Positions 1-10,319 of a stretch of 64,000 bases of DNA are shown here, piece by piece. A model generated the notes under the pieces. That model searched no databases. It was not told the origin of the DNA and worked only from the letters and a program-made list of their open reading frames with translations. This stretch comes from Bolinopsis microptera (Eukaryota > Ctenophora > Tentaculata > Lobata > Bolinopsidae): NCBI RefSeq assembly GCF_026151205.1, contig NC_087075.1:15079628-15143627 (forward strand). The letters are read 5' to 3'. Positions within the stretch are counted from its first letter, which is position 1; the number at the start of each line of letters is the position of its first letter. The position numbers and the translations under genes are program-made.

Positions 1-37
1 AGCGTACTCTACTGCGACAGTGTCGATCTTGGAGGTT

Positions 38-88
38 TCGCACTAGGGTACGTGTCGCACTAGAGTACGTGTCGCACTACAGTACGTG
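38..88. repeat. 17-bp tandem repeat, three copies
   Basis: Three consecutive near-identical 17-mers of the form TCGCACTAGGGTACGTG at 38-54, 55-71 and 72-88. They lie directly before the inverted repeat at 95-295. No function can be assigned. Confidence 0.8.
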
Positions 89-94
89 AACCCT

Positions 95-295
95 CCTAGA
101 ATTGTGCTCAACAGGAGATTATTTTCTCAGCACCTGATGTTTAACTTTTCAACTCTTGGACTAACAAAAATTTGTATTCGGATTGGTTTCAAAGACATAA
201 GCATTTGCATTTTTTAGTGCATTGTTTTTTAACGCCATTGGACACATGTCTCGGATGTGGTGAGAAAATAATCTCCTGTTGAGCACAATTCTAGG
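95..295. repeat. Perfect 34-bp inverted repeat with 133-bp spacer
   Basis: Positions 95-128 and 262-295 are exact reverse complements (CCTAGAATTGTGCTC... on the left arm). The sequence is the one that recurs in the block flanking the receptor genes (near 44880, 48120 and 50840). This spot is therefore a head-to-head junction of two copies of that repeat. Confidence 0.85.
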
Positions 296-1000
296 AGTGA
301 GGTGAGAAACTAAGCTAGTTTATTTTCCGAGCCTCGACTTGAAGAATCGTAATCGACAATTTGATCTCCTTTTTGCCGTAATTATTGTCTTTGAAAACCA
401 TGTTTTCAGCCACATGAGTACCATTGGCATTGCCGAAGCTGGGGATAATTTTCCAAAAACCGTTTAAGGATGAAAATTGTTCCCAATTTTCGACTAATGA
501 TTACTTTTAGATTTTTTGAAAAATAGATTATCATGATCGTAAATTATATAAATAATATTAATAAAGAAGCCACTATTATGAAAATTACTTATAAGACATT
601 ACTGTACAAGTCCAGCTCTTTGTGGGTGCAAAAATAGTAACGTTACGCCACAATCACTCGTACATTAACATAACGACGTTGATGCATTACTGAGCCGCGC
701 TCAGCCTTGATTCACGATATGATCAATCCTTCGCAGCTCGGTGACTGGTGAGGCACAGTGGTGCATTTTGCCGATCTACCGAAGTTGCGAGATCAAGAAT
801 TATTTGATGCGCGGCGCGACCCAGTAGTGCATCGCGCTACAACGCTCAGCCTGTCATTCCACCAAATCTCTATTCTATGTTTATGAACATGATAGCCTGA
901 ACTATCATGAGGTCCCCAGGTAAGGTTGATGTGGCTAGTGACCATTATTCAACATTTGCTAGATGTGACCACTGACCACGTGCCATACTTATATAAAACA
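262..1000 (-). repeat. Inverted copy of the receptor-flanking repeat block
   Basis: Reverse complement of the block found downstream of the receptor genes (44430-44880, 47660-48130, 50400-50840). Shared landmarks are a GTGACCACTGACCACGTGCC region near 965-985, the CGTAACGTTACTATTTTT region near 625-655 and a CAAAAAATCTAAAAGTAATC stretch near 500-520. About 170 bp near 680-850 are absent from the other copies and look like an insertion containing GCGCGGC motifs. No gene is supported here; the short open frames are shadows of the repeat. Confidence 0.7.
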
Positions 1001-2008
1001 CGGTGGTGGTAATGGTATAAGACCCAGTCCCAACGTATGGCATGGGTGAACAGCAGTTAGCAGCAGTTTCTTTGCGCTTAGCCCCCTGCGCCCGGGCGCT
1101 TTTTCGGCGGAGGGAAACAGCTGCAAAGTTATGCCACTGGTGCCGGAGTTATTTATTAAGCAGGAAAAATAGGGGGATTATCAGTTGTACTTGTAGTTTT
1201 ATAACCTACCAGGACGCGCGCCGAGTTGGACTCGTCGACGGTCCTTATATTTGAAACAAATCTTTTACGAGTATCACCTGTTAAGATTATATCAGAATTT
1301 ATTTATCCCGGCTGATTATTTTATCCCGGAATTAGTTGTATCACGTCGTGACCCCCACGGTCGTTTCACTATCGATTTTACGATACAGGCCTACAGGGGG
1401 AGCCGTGCACTCGTGCGCGGCGGGTCAGATCATACGACGTTTGACATTGACAAGAAATTAGTGCAAGTGTTTATATCACACATAATATAATTATAACGCC
1501 GGCACGCACAGTACAACGTGCACAGCGATTATATTTTAATTTTTCCCGCGACGCGCGAGATAAGCAATAAAAAAGGTTGGCGAGATAAGAAAGGTTGATA
1601 ATCAATAATAATTTGAGTGCGAGTTGAGGGATTATTATGAAAATAACTCCGAATTCATCCTGTCAATCTACCGCAGAGGTATACAACGGCCGCAGAGGTA
1701 TACAACGTCTATCAACGTCATACATGATGCGATTGCTCGTTTTACCTAGCTTGCTATATAGTCTATTGCTCGCTTCTCTCACGTACTTCAGGAAGCTTGA
1801 AAAGAGCGCCGTGCACAGGGACTGGCGTGCCAGTTAATTGGGCATTGTTTCGTAAGTTTCTTTCACCGCCGTATATACTATATATACTTATAGAATGGCG
1901 TGCGCGTGCGAAAGGGCTTTTTATACAATTACAAGAGTCTCTTCTTGCTTTTAAAATAAATGCGTCAATAAATGCGTTAGCAGGTCTGACTTTCATATAT
2001 ATTCTTAT
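1001..2008. other. Unassigned intergenic DNA with CCCGG-rich scraps
   Basis: No convincing gene. The open frames of 66-92 codons here have no recognisable motif. ATTTATCCCGG and TTTTTCCCGCGACGCGCG motifs near 1300-1560 resemble the CCCGG-rich inserts at 42.45-43.52 and 51.12-51.95 kb, so this may be a degraded relative of them. CCGCAGAGGTATACAAC is duplicated near 1670-1705. Confidence 0.4.
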
Positions 2009-2132
2009 TACTCCAGTAGCAGGGAGGTGTTGAGTGTGCACTTCGATGTACAGAGTTTTTTGCTATTGAATCGGGTTAAATAGGTCATTGGTAACTCAAA
2101 TCACCGAGGGGGGAATTTTGTGTCGCTAGCCC

Positions 2133-2730
2133 CAACCCTGTGGAGCCACGCCCATATTTCATATCAGGTGCGTATATGGGAAATATGTATCTCAGCTTCT
2201 GAAGGTCTTAGAGACTCAAATTTGAGTTTAAAATGACCGCAATGCACATGTTTATATTAGTACTATGAAGGTCATGAAAGCCCAAAATGCTTATTTTTGG
2301 AAAAAATTCAGAAAAACCGATTTTCACTTGAGCGTGAGTAAAAAAATCTACTCTAGAAATTTAGTGAAAATCGAGTAAGCAGTTCAGTGTCTACAAGATT
2401 TCTAAACACAGGGTCCTCTGTTAGGTCATTCTGAATTAGAATTGATAAAGTAAGCAAATTCTATAAGTAGTTTCAACCCTGTGGAGCCACGCCCATATTT
2501 CATATCAGGTGCGTATATGGGAAATATGTATCTCAGCTTCTGAAGGTCTTAGAGACTCAAACTTGAGTTTAAAATGACCGCAATGACCATGTTTATATTA
2601 GAACTATGAAGGTCATGAAAGCCCAAAATGCTTATTTTTGGAAAAAATTCAGAAAAACTGATTTTCACAAGCAAAAAATCTACTCTAGAAGTTAAGTGAA
2701 ATCGAGTGTAAAGTTCAGTGTCTACAACGT
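2133..2730 (-). repeat. Left-arm 341-bp modules (two copies)
   Basis: The landmark CAACCCTGTGGAGCCACGCC starts at 2133 and again at 2474, exactly 341 bp apart. It is in reverse orientation to the modules of the right arm. The sequence diverges after about 2790 into a related degenerate module (TTTTAACCCTAGGGTGC). Confidence 0.85.
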
Positions 2731-3849
2731 TTCTAAACATAGGATCCTTTGTAAGATCATTCTGAATCAGAATTGATTAGGTATGCAAATTCTATTAGTA
2801 GTTTTAACCCTAGGGTGCAAAACTCCTAAATTACCCCCAGGCGCAAATATATGACTTTTCTATCTCGGCTTCTGAACGTTGTAGGGGCCTCTCTTTGAGC
2901 TCAAACTAACTACAATGGCCACATTTATATACCGACTATAAAGCACAAAGCAACTTAGGGTCTATACAGCTTAGTTTTTAGAAATTCATTAAAAACTTTT
3001 TTAACCTCCATGCATCATCCCTAGTCTCTACCCAGCTACCACCAGTGCGTTATGATTTTAGATCTTTCTAGCAACCTCTGATATGAATGCTACCTCTTCC
3101 TCTATCCAGCTACTATACCACCAATTCCAGCTGTTTTCACCTACTTCGGCTACTATCTCTTTAGCTACCACCAAGGTTCCTCCAACTTCTGCTATTTCTA
3201 GCAATCTTAGCTTAGGTTAGTGGACTACTTCTTGCCCTATCTAGCAACCATCAGAAAAATGTCCTCTTCCTTAATGAGCTGGAAATTGTTGGATGCAGCG
3301 GAGGTAGCACTCATATCAGAGGTTATAAGATCTAAAATTATAACGTATGGTGGTAGCTGGGTAGAGTTGACCTGGAGTTAGCAGAAGGCAGCTAGAAGTA
3401 GATTCTGCTACATGAGGTTGGATTCAAGTTGATTAGCCATAAAAGCCGAGCAGTACTGGAGAGAGCCCCAGAGAGGGAGCTGAAGGCAGCCTTCTGAAAC
3501 TGAGTATTTTCGCAGTTATACCAAAATTAAAGTTAGGTGGTATGTGCTGCTCCATAAATGTTATCCTAATGTGTTTATGTTGAACGTTTTACTGTGCTGC
3601 AAATATCTTTTTAGCCCGAGATATCATTATTAAGTACATGTTTGATCATATTACTATTTTATGATGCATGAAGGTTAAAACAGTTTTTAATGAATTTCTA
3701 TAAACTAAGCTATATAGACCCTATGTTGCTTTATAGTCGGTATATAAATGTGGCCATTGTAGTTAGTTTGAGCTCAAAGAGAGGCCCCTACAACGTTCAG
3801 AAGCCGAGACAGAAAAGTCATATATTTGCGCCTGGGGGTAATTTAGGAG

Positions 3850-5730
3850 TTTTGCACCCTAGGGTTAAAACTACTAATAGAATTTGCATACCTTATCAAT
3901 TCTGATTCAGAATGATCTTACAAAGGATCCTATGTTTAGAAACGTTGTAGACACTGAACTTTACACTCGATTTCACTTAACTTCTAGAGTAGATTTTTTG
4001 CTTGTGAAAATCAGTTTTTCTGAATTTTTTCCAAAAATAAGCATTTTGGGCTTTCATGACCTTCATAGTACTAATATAAACATGTGTATTACGGTCATTT
4101 TAAACTCAAATTTGAGTCTCTGAGACCTTCAGAAGCTGAGATACATATTTCCCATATACGCACCTGATATGAAATATGGGCGTGGCTCCACAGGGTTGAA
4201 ACTACTTATAGAATTTGCTTACTTTATCAATTCTAATTCAGAATGACCTAACAGAGGACCCTGTGTTTAGAAATCTTGTAGACACTGAACTGCTTACTCG
4301 ATTTTCACTAAATTTCTAGAGTAGATTTTTTTACTCACGCTCAAGTGAAAATCGGTTTTTCTGAATTTTTTCCAAAAATAAGCATTTTGGGCTTTCATGA
4401 CCTTCATAGTACTAATATAAACATGTGTATTACGGTCATTTTAAACTCAAATTTGAGTCTCTAAGACCTTCAGAAGCTGAGATACATATTTCCCATATAC
4501 GCACCTGATATGAAATATGGGCGTGGCTCCACAGGGTTGAAACTACTTATAGAATTTGCTTACTTTATCAATTCTAATTCAGAATGACCTAACAGAGGAC
4601 CCTGTGTTTAGAAATCTTGTAGACACTGAACTGCTTACTCGATTTTCACTAAATTTCTAGAGTAGATTTTTTTACTCACGCTCAAGTGAAAATCGGTTTT
4701 TCTGAATTTTTTCCAAAAATAAGCATTTTGGGCTTTCATGACCTTCATAGTACTAATATAAACATGTGTATTACGGTCATTTTAAACTCAAATTTGAGTC
4801 TCTAAGACCTTCAGAAGCTGAGATACATATTTCCCATATACGCACCTGATATGAAATATGGGCGTGGCTCCACAGGGTTGAAACTACTTATAGAATTTGC
4901 TTACTTTATCAATTCTAATTCAGAATGACCTAACAGAGGACCCTGTGTTTAGAAATCTTGTAGACACTGAACTGCTTACTCGATTTTCACTAAATTTCTA
5001 GAGTAGATTTTTTTACTCACGCTCAAGTGAAAATCGGTTTTTCTGAATTTTTTCCAAAAATAAGCATTTTGGGCTTTCATGACCTTCATAGTACTAATAT
5101 ACCTTACAAGACATATTTATAACGTACGAAATGTGGCGGTTTTCCGAAAATTTCGCCATATTTTCGGACCGCCAAAATTTCGGTCGTCGTAATAGAATCC
5201 GTCGCATTATCTTTTAGCTTATTTCAATGACTGTGCCTTCACTGCTTTATTTTGTTTCTAAAAAGTAATATCAAGTAAAATAAATAAATAAATTCTGGCA
5301 TCTTGGGACAAATTATCACCACACCAATGACAAATTGAATGTCAAGCAATACAGTTTAAATTTGCATTAAAATACATGTATGTGCTAACATGAAAGTCTT
5401 ACAGTCTTAATACAGACTAAGTTTGAACATGATTTTACCGAATTTCAGAAATTTCCTTACTGCTTACTGTCACAAAAAATGATGAAAAATACCCTTATTT
5501 TCTGTGACGTCCGAAATTTGACGGTTTTTGTTCAATTTCGCCATATTTTCGGACCGCCAAAATTTCGGTCGTCGCAAATTAGGCCGCCATAGATATGTCT
5601 TGTAAGGTAAACATGTGCATTGCGGTCATTTTAAACTCAAATTTGAGTCTCTAAGACCTTCAGAAGCTGAGATACATATTTCCCATATACGCACCTGATA
5701 TGAAATATGGGCGTGGCTCCACAGGGTTGG
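3850..5730 (+). repeat. Right-arm 341-bp modules (four copies, one split)
   Basis: The landmark CACCTGATATGAAATATGGG starts at 4161, 4502, 4843 and 5692. The first three are spaced by exactly 341 bp. The last gap is 849 bp, which is 341 plus the 508 bp added by the nested MITE and its TA duplication. A diverged half module precedes them near 3850. Confidence 0.9.
5102..5607. mobile_element. 506-bp MITE with TA target duplication
   Basis: The terminal inverted repeats are CCTTACAAGACATAT (5102) and ATATGTCTTGTAAGG (ending 5607). TA is present on both sides, at 5100-5101 and 5608-5609. The empty site is visible in neighbouring 341-bp modules, where CTAATATAAACATG is uninterrupted, which proves insertion. 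Inside the ends a 41-bp segment (5149-5189 and 5534-5574, starting AATTTCGCCATATTTTCGGA) is repeated in direct orientation. There is no coding capacity. The TA duplication fits a Tc1/mariner-type transposase acting in trans; that assignment is inference. Confidence 0.9.
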
Positions 5731-5853
5731 GGCTAGCGACACAAAATTCCCCCCTCGGTGATTTGAGTTACCAATGACCTATTTAACCCGATTCAATAGC
5801 AAAAAACTCTGTACATCGAAGTGCACACTCAACACCTCCCTGCTACTGGAGTA

Positions 5854-7188
5854 TATAGTGATAGACTTTATCATATAAATTCATTTTGAACTTAGTAACA
5901 ATTTCAGGGAATTAATAGAAATTTAAGATTTCTATTCTAATATTCACGTATATTAAATACAATTATATTGTTATGTATCATATGATTTTGTAAACATTGG
6001 CCGGTGTACCATAAACCGGCCCCCAAACAACAACAAACAATCACTAACAGTCCATTAACAATGGACAATACAAAATAAAACATGTTTCTCCGTGTAAGTA
6101 AAAGTGAAAGTGTTAACTCGAAGAAACTCAAACATACATTTTCCACATATTATCTTCAATGTTTAATTCTAAATTAGGTTCATATTGGAACAATATCTTT
6201 CAAATTTATTGATCAGTCAAAAATAATACATTCTACTGATTGTGTCATCTCAATAAAGTGGTAAGTGATATTGATTTCTCACAATCGATTATGGTTGGAA
6301 AGTTTCACCTAAAATATATAAACTTTGATTAAACAAGTCCTCATTAAAGTTGAGAAGATAAAATATAGATATACTCCTAAATATACTGGATACCACAATG
6401 AACCTTACGGACTTGGCTACCTGGCACTGTGAGTACAATATAGTTAAAATACAATGGAGCTCCATTTTCGTTTTGTCATATTCAATGGATACTAAGGTGC
6501 TTCTTTCCACCATTCCGCAAGTAAATCAAATCATCTATTCTGGAAGAAATCTAAACTTTACTCGAACGTCAAATATTTTGTCTTATAACTATAAAAAACA
6601 TCTGCTAATTGATTACCGGCAAACTGTTCTCAATGTTTTCAATGTTTAACATTTGTCGCAACCTAATATATTACCACGTGATGCCCAAATAAGGTAATGT
6701 TCTTATTTGAATCTAGGTAAGTCTAATAGACGACGGAATTCATTACCAACGACGGATTACGTCCCAAATTGCATATTTTTACAATGCGTATCTTGTAAAC
6801 TTAGAAAGTAACCTTTGCAATCCTAATATGGTTACAATAACATTACAATGCAACGTTAGATACTGAAACATGCTCGCAAAAAGGTATTGAAATAATAAAG
6901 ACGTGGTACAATATACATGTGTGTGAAAGTGAGCTATTCTAAATCTAGTCAATTAAAAAGAGAAAATAAAAATCAAAGAAAAAGTGTTATTTTTCATCAT
7001 ATTCTGATCTGGAGTGTAAACATTATCGATACCATAAAAATGGGCAACTCAGGGCCGACATATAAAGAAATAACACTGTAAAAGAAAATGAAAACGTCTG
7101 CCAAAATCGCTGTGTTAAAAGTTCATTAAAACTCTAAGGTTCAGATATCTCAAACTCAAAGACACATAACTGTCTTTTGAAAAAATAT
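5854..7188. other. AT-rich intergenic region, no gene seen
   Basis: I found no supportable gene or repeat on either strand. A donor-like CACTGTGAGTAC near 6427 follows a short plus-strand frame beginning at 6398, but there is no acceptor or protein motif to support it. Confidence 0.4.
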
Positions 7189-8186
7189 TCATTCCGCGAA
7201 GCTATTGAAAAACTCCAAGGGTTGCTGATTTTTACTGCCCCCTTTCTTCGTTCTGAAACTTGCAGCGTTTCTATTGGGAGTGGTAGCCTTGGTGCGCGCA
7301 AAACGCGCACTGCGCGCACGCGAAAACTTAGATTTCTTCCCGTCGTCGGAAGAAGAGGATGACGAAGTAGAAGTCTCTGAATCAGATTCACCCTCATAGA
7401 CGATAGGACCCTTGAACGGGGTCGTAGGTTTACTACCGGGTTTACCTCGTCTCGGAGCCACTCTGGGCTTGACTTCTGGGGTAGACCTGGCTGAGTGGTC
7501 GGATATCCTGGCCAGTATATCGGGGGTGGATGAGGGCGTGGCACTGAGCACTGCAATGTCTGGGGTGTTGTTCTTGGGAGTGGGTAACCTGGTGGTGAGT
7601 CTGGGAGGGGGTGTATTGGCGGGGGAGGGGGTCCCGGATAGTGTTGGCATACTGCCAGGGATGGTGGGTGTGGATCTCATTGGGATTCCTGACGGTTTGG
7701 ATTTTGAGTGCACTGAAGAGGAGGCTCGTGTAACTTTCCTGAGTTCCTCCATTCTGGGATCACCTTCAGACTTTGTTTTCAGCGAGGTTGCACGTCTGCT
7801 TACACCTGAAATGCAACTGACTGTTTTAATATTGAAATTTTGGATAGAGTATAAAATGTAACTTAATTGTAACGATCACAGTAAGGATCATTCAACAGCA
7901 CGTAATCATCGAAAAAGGAATTGAAAATAATTATTCGCAGAAAGTGATAGCTTGAAGATACGGAAATAAAACTTCGAAATTTTCGCTACTACTTCAAAAT
8001 CTTTCTGGTACGGGATAAAAAACCTCACTACATTTCCAGTTACAAACCTTGAGGTGAAAGAAGGGAGCGTGGTGGGGGAATGGGCGGAGCACTGTCCTCC
8101 GGATCTTCCTCCGGATCAGGGGGGTCACACTCCGGCTCGGACACCACTCCGGCTAAATTTAGCGAGTCCGGCGGCTGACTTCGTTC
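7189..8186 (-). CDS. Unknown Ser/Pro/Thr-rich protein, last two exons
   Basis: Two minus-strand exons join in frame. The 5' one is 8186 to 8048 (46 codons plus 1 base, acceptor ACCCTGCAG, donor CAAG|GTTTGTA). The last one is 7805 to 7189 (acceptor GCATTTCAG, stop at 7189). Together they give about 250 residues and the true N-terminus is missing. The first exon is acidic (DPPDPEEDPEDSAPP). Then come basophilic-kinase-like sites (RRATS, RKVTRASS), a TP/SP-rich stretch, an acidic plus polyserine patch (SESETSTSSSSSSDD-like), a Lys/Arg-rich segment and the tail LEFFNSFAE. KPSGIPMRS resembles an SxIP motif for EB proteins; this is a weak hint. I do not recognise the family. Disorder and charge blocks suggest a nuclear or cytoskeletal regulator, but that is inference. 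Confidence 0.65.
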
Positions 8187-8486
8187 CTGCAGGGTAATAT
8201 TCAGTTAGTCTTACAAAAGTTAAACATTTTTGTGTGACTAAAATGCCAGACCAATAATTTCCTGTTTTCTCAACTATTCCATAGTGTGGTTACTCTGGTT
8301 ACTCTGGTTACTCTGATAACATTCTGCGAAATCATATCAATTCTGGGTTGACGAGTCAGGAATCAGTATTCAAGCTAATAAAATCATAGTATTTCATAAA
8401 ATCCAAGTTCAAATTTTGGAGTTTTCTCGAATTGTAGAGATGAATTTTGACCGTGTGGAAATACTAATAGCTTTTTTAAATGGCTC

Positions 8487-8566
8487 TAATAGCTTTCTAA
8501 ACTAATAGCTTTCTAAACTAACAGCTTTCTTAACTAATAGCTTTCTAAACTAATAGCTTTCTAAAT
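8487..8566. repeat. 16-bp tandem repeat, five copies
   Basis: Five units of TAATAGCTTTCTAAAC with one or two substitutions, 80 bp in all. A degenerate unit precedes them at about 8464. Confidence 0.9.
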
Positions 8567-9075
8567 GGCGCCTTGTTACGAAAACTGAAAACATATCCCG
8601 CCATTTCCAACGTTCACTTCCCCTTATAAATCTATAGATCATAACATTAATCTTCACTAAAAGAGAAACTCTCAAATCATACAGGAAGGCACCATTTCCT
8701 TTCTGGTCCAATGTGTTTTACCATATAAGTTAGTGTTGATATGGTTACACAATGTGTTTCTAATTTTATTTAAAGCTCCAAGTTAGAGTTGATATTCCAA
8801 AGTCTCCAATACAAGCTCTTCAGTCTCAGAGGGACGAATTAGAATTATAATTAAATTTACACAGCAATCCAATAAGATTACAAATAATTTAAAGAAGCTT
8901 CAAACTGCTGTGCAGGACATTCAAGTAAGTTAAAAACTTTTAGAAGAATACCCTTCTAAGGACATCAAAACGATGTATTATATACAATATGTATGTATAC
9001 AATATACTACATCCTCCTGTTGAGACTTGAGAACCTGGTAGTGAAGACTTTGTCAACTGTGAGCTGGTGTATTCT

Positions 9076-9171
9076 TACCATATAAGGTAGTGTTGCTATG
9101 GTTACACTACCATATAAGTTAGTGTTGCTATGGTTACACTACCATATAAGTTAGTGTTGCTATGGTTACAC
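9076..9171. repeat. 32-bp tandem repeat, three copies
   Basis: Three units beginning TACCATATAAGTTAGTGTTG and ending GCTATGGTTACAC, spaced 32 bp. A lone copy with one change lies at 8719-8750, so the unit was dispersed before it was amplified. Confidence 0.9.
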
Positions 9172-10177
9172 TAGCTAACTAGGTGTATCCTTGTTGTTAC
9201 GAAGTAGCGTAGAAACAGAGCTTTGTGCGAAAGGCTATTTTTGGAAAATTAAATCAATGAAGTACGGTTATTTATTGTGAACGTAATTTAGTACAAACTG
9301 GCAATTGAATAAGAATACAGTTTTATTTTCCGAAACCCGTAATTGGGTAGAGTGAACCGTTGCCGATGTATCGATTTCCCAAACAAAAGGAAATGATATC
9401 CGTTACCGTTATCCGTTACCGTATCCATTACCGTTCTCAAATGCAAAATGATACCGAGAATGAAATCCGTCGCTCGCTTTACCCCTTTATTCACTGCATG
9501 CATTGCGAATCGTAATTTCTAATGAGTTTAGGTTTATCACATCAATCACCCTGTAAGCGTAGAAATCTCTTTGGATTGTTTTCGGCCCGATATAGGAGGA
9601 GGGTTTCCAAATGATTACGCTAGTGTAATTTTGAAACAATAGCTATGTTTAAAATCGATTTAACAAACCCTTGATTTTATTTACCTGACAGAAGGAATTT
9701 AATTTAATGCTGTAGATTGTAGGCCGAAGAGCCCCCATCATCGTGGCCAAGAGAGGTGTTTTTAATGTATTCGATATTGTTAACTTATTAAATGTAATTG
9801 TGGGATGCGGGATATGCTGATTAATCATTCTACACTTGACTTTCACGTGACCTACTTCAACCCTAACGCTTACCCAATACCCAATCCTTAACTAGAGACA
9901 GAGCATATGCTGAAACCATAACCAGTACAAGAAATAAGGCCAACTTCCTAATATGGTCATATCACGTGATCGATACAGTTTTCACCAGTAATGTGGGGGT
10001 GATTCGGAATCAGCGTTCAAAAATACATCCATTCAGGTTGGTTTCAACTTTCGGGGCCCCTTATCTCAAAATGCAGTGTTGAGTGATTTAGCAGGCTAGA
10101 TATGCGCACAAGGATGTTGGTCGTGTGAAGAGGAGGAAGAACACGTGTAACACCAAGTCTGAAGTCAGCTCATCATG

Positions 10178-10185
10178 ATATAAAA
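10178..10185 (+). promoter_or_regulatory. TATA box of the heptad-repeat gene
   Basis: ATATAAAA lies 135 bp before the start codon at 10320, in GCTCATCATGATATAAAACACCTG. The same context stands before the paralogue at 28085 (GCTCATCCTGTTAAAACACCTG). The conservation supports a core promoter. A CACGTG (near 10142) lies about 35 bp upstream. Confidence 0.6.
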
Positions 10186-10319
10186 CACCTGATCACATCA
10201 AGCACCTCATCACCACCAACAACTGGAGACTTTACTGATCTTGAGTTTAGAATAAAAGCAGTGTCCTAACTCCTCCAAAGCCCATTTTTCAGTTTAGTTG
10301 TTAATTTGTTTGCTACAAG

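Larger units (their letters stand above)
2009..5853. mobile_element. Foldback transposon with long inverted arms (3.8 kb)
   Basis: The ends are inverted: TACTCCAGTAGCAGGGAGG at 2009 and its complement ending at 5853. Homology continues inward as inverted arms (left about 2009-3015, right about 3660-5853) and further inside at about 3035-3096 against 3300-3372. Both arms contain tandem 341-bp modules, two in the left arm and four in the right. Flanks are TAT on both sides, so a short target duplication is possible but not certain. There is no credible transposase frame; open frames of about 65-80 codons are module shadows. This architecture matches foldback (FB-like) DNA transposons, non-autonomous here. 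The right arm is longer because it has extra modules and a nested MITE. Confidence 0.85.
8187..10177. other. Intergenic region with short tandem repeats
   Basis: No gene is established. It holds a 10-bp repeat GGTTACTCTG at 8286-8315 and the 16-bp and 32-bp arrays listed separately. Near 8775-8930 there is a coiled-coil-like plus-strand stretch (LQSQRDELEL, then in another frame LKKLQTAVQDIQ just before GTAAGT), which may be a decayed exon. ATCCGTTACCG is reiterated near 9395-9430. Upstream exons of the minus-strand gene at 7.2-8.2 kb probably lie here, but I could not identify them. Confidence 0.45.

Noticed and set aside
2549-2740. Frame encoding MFRNVVDTELYTRF, repeated at 3884-4123
   Set aside because: A shadow of the foldback 341-bp module, present wherever the module is.
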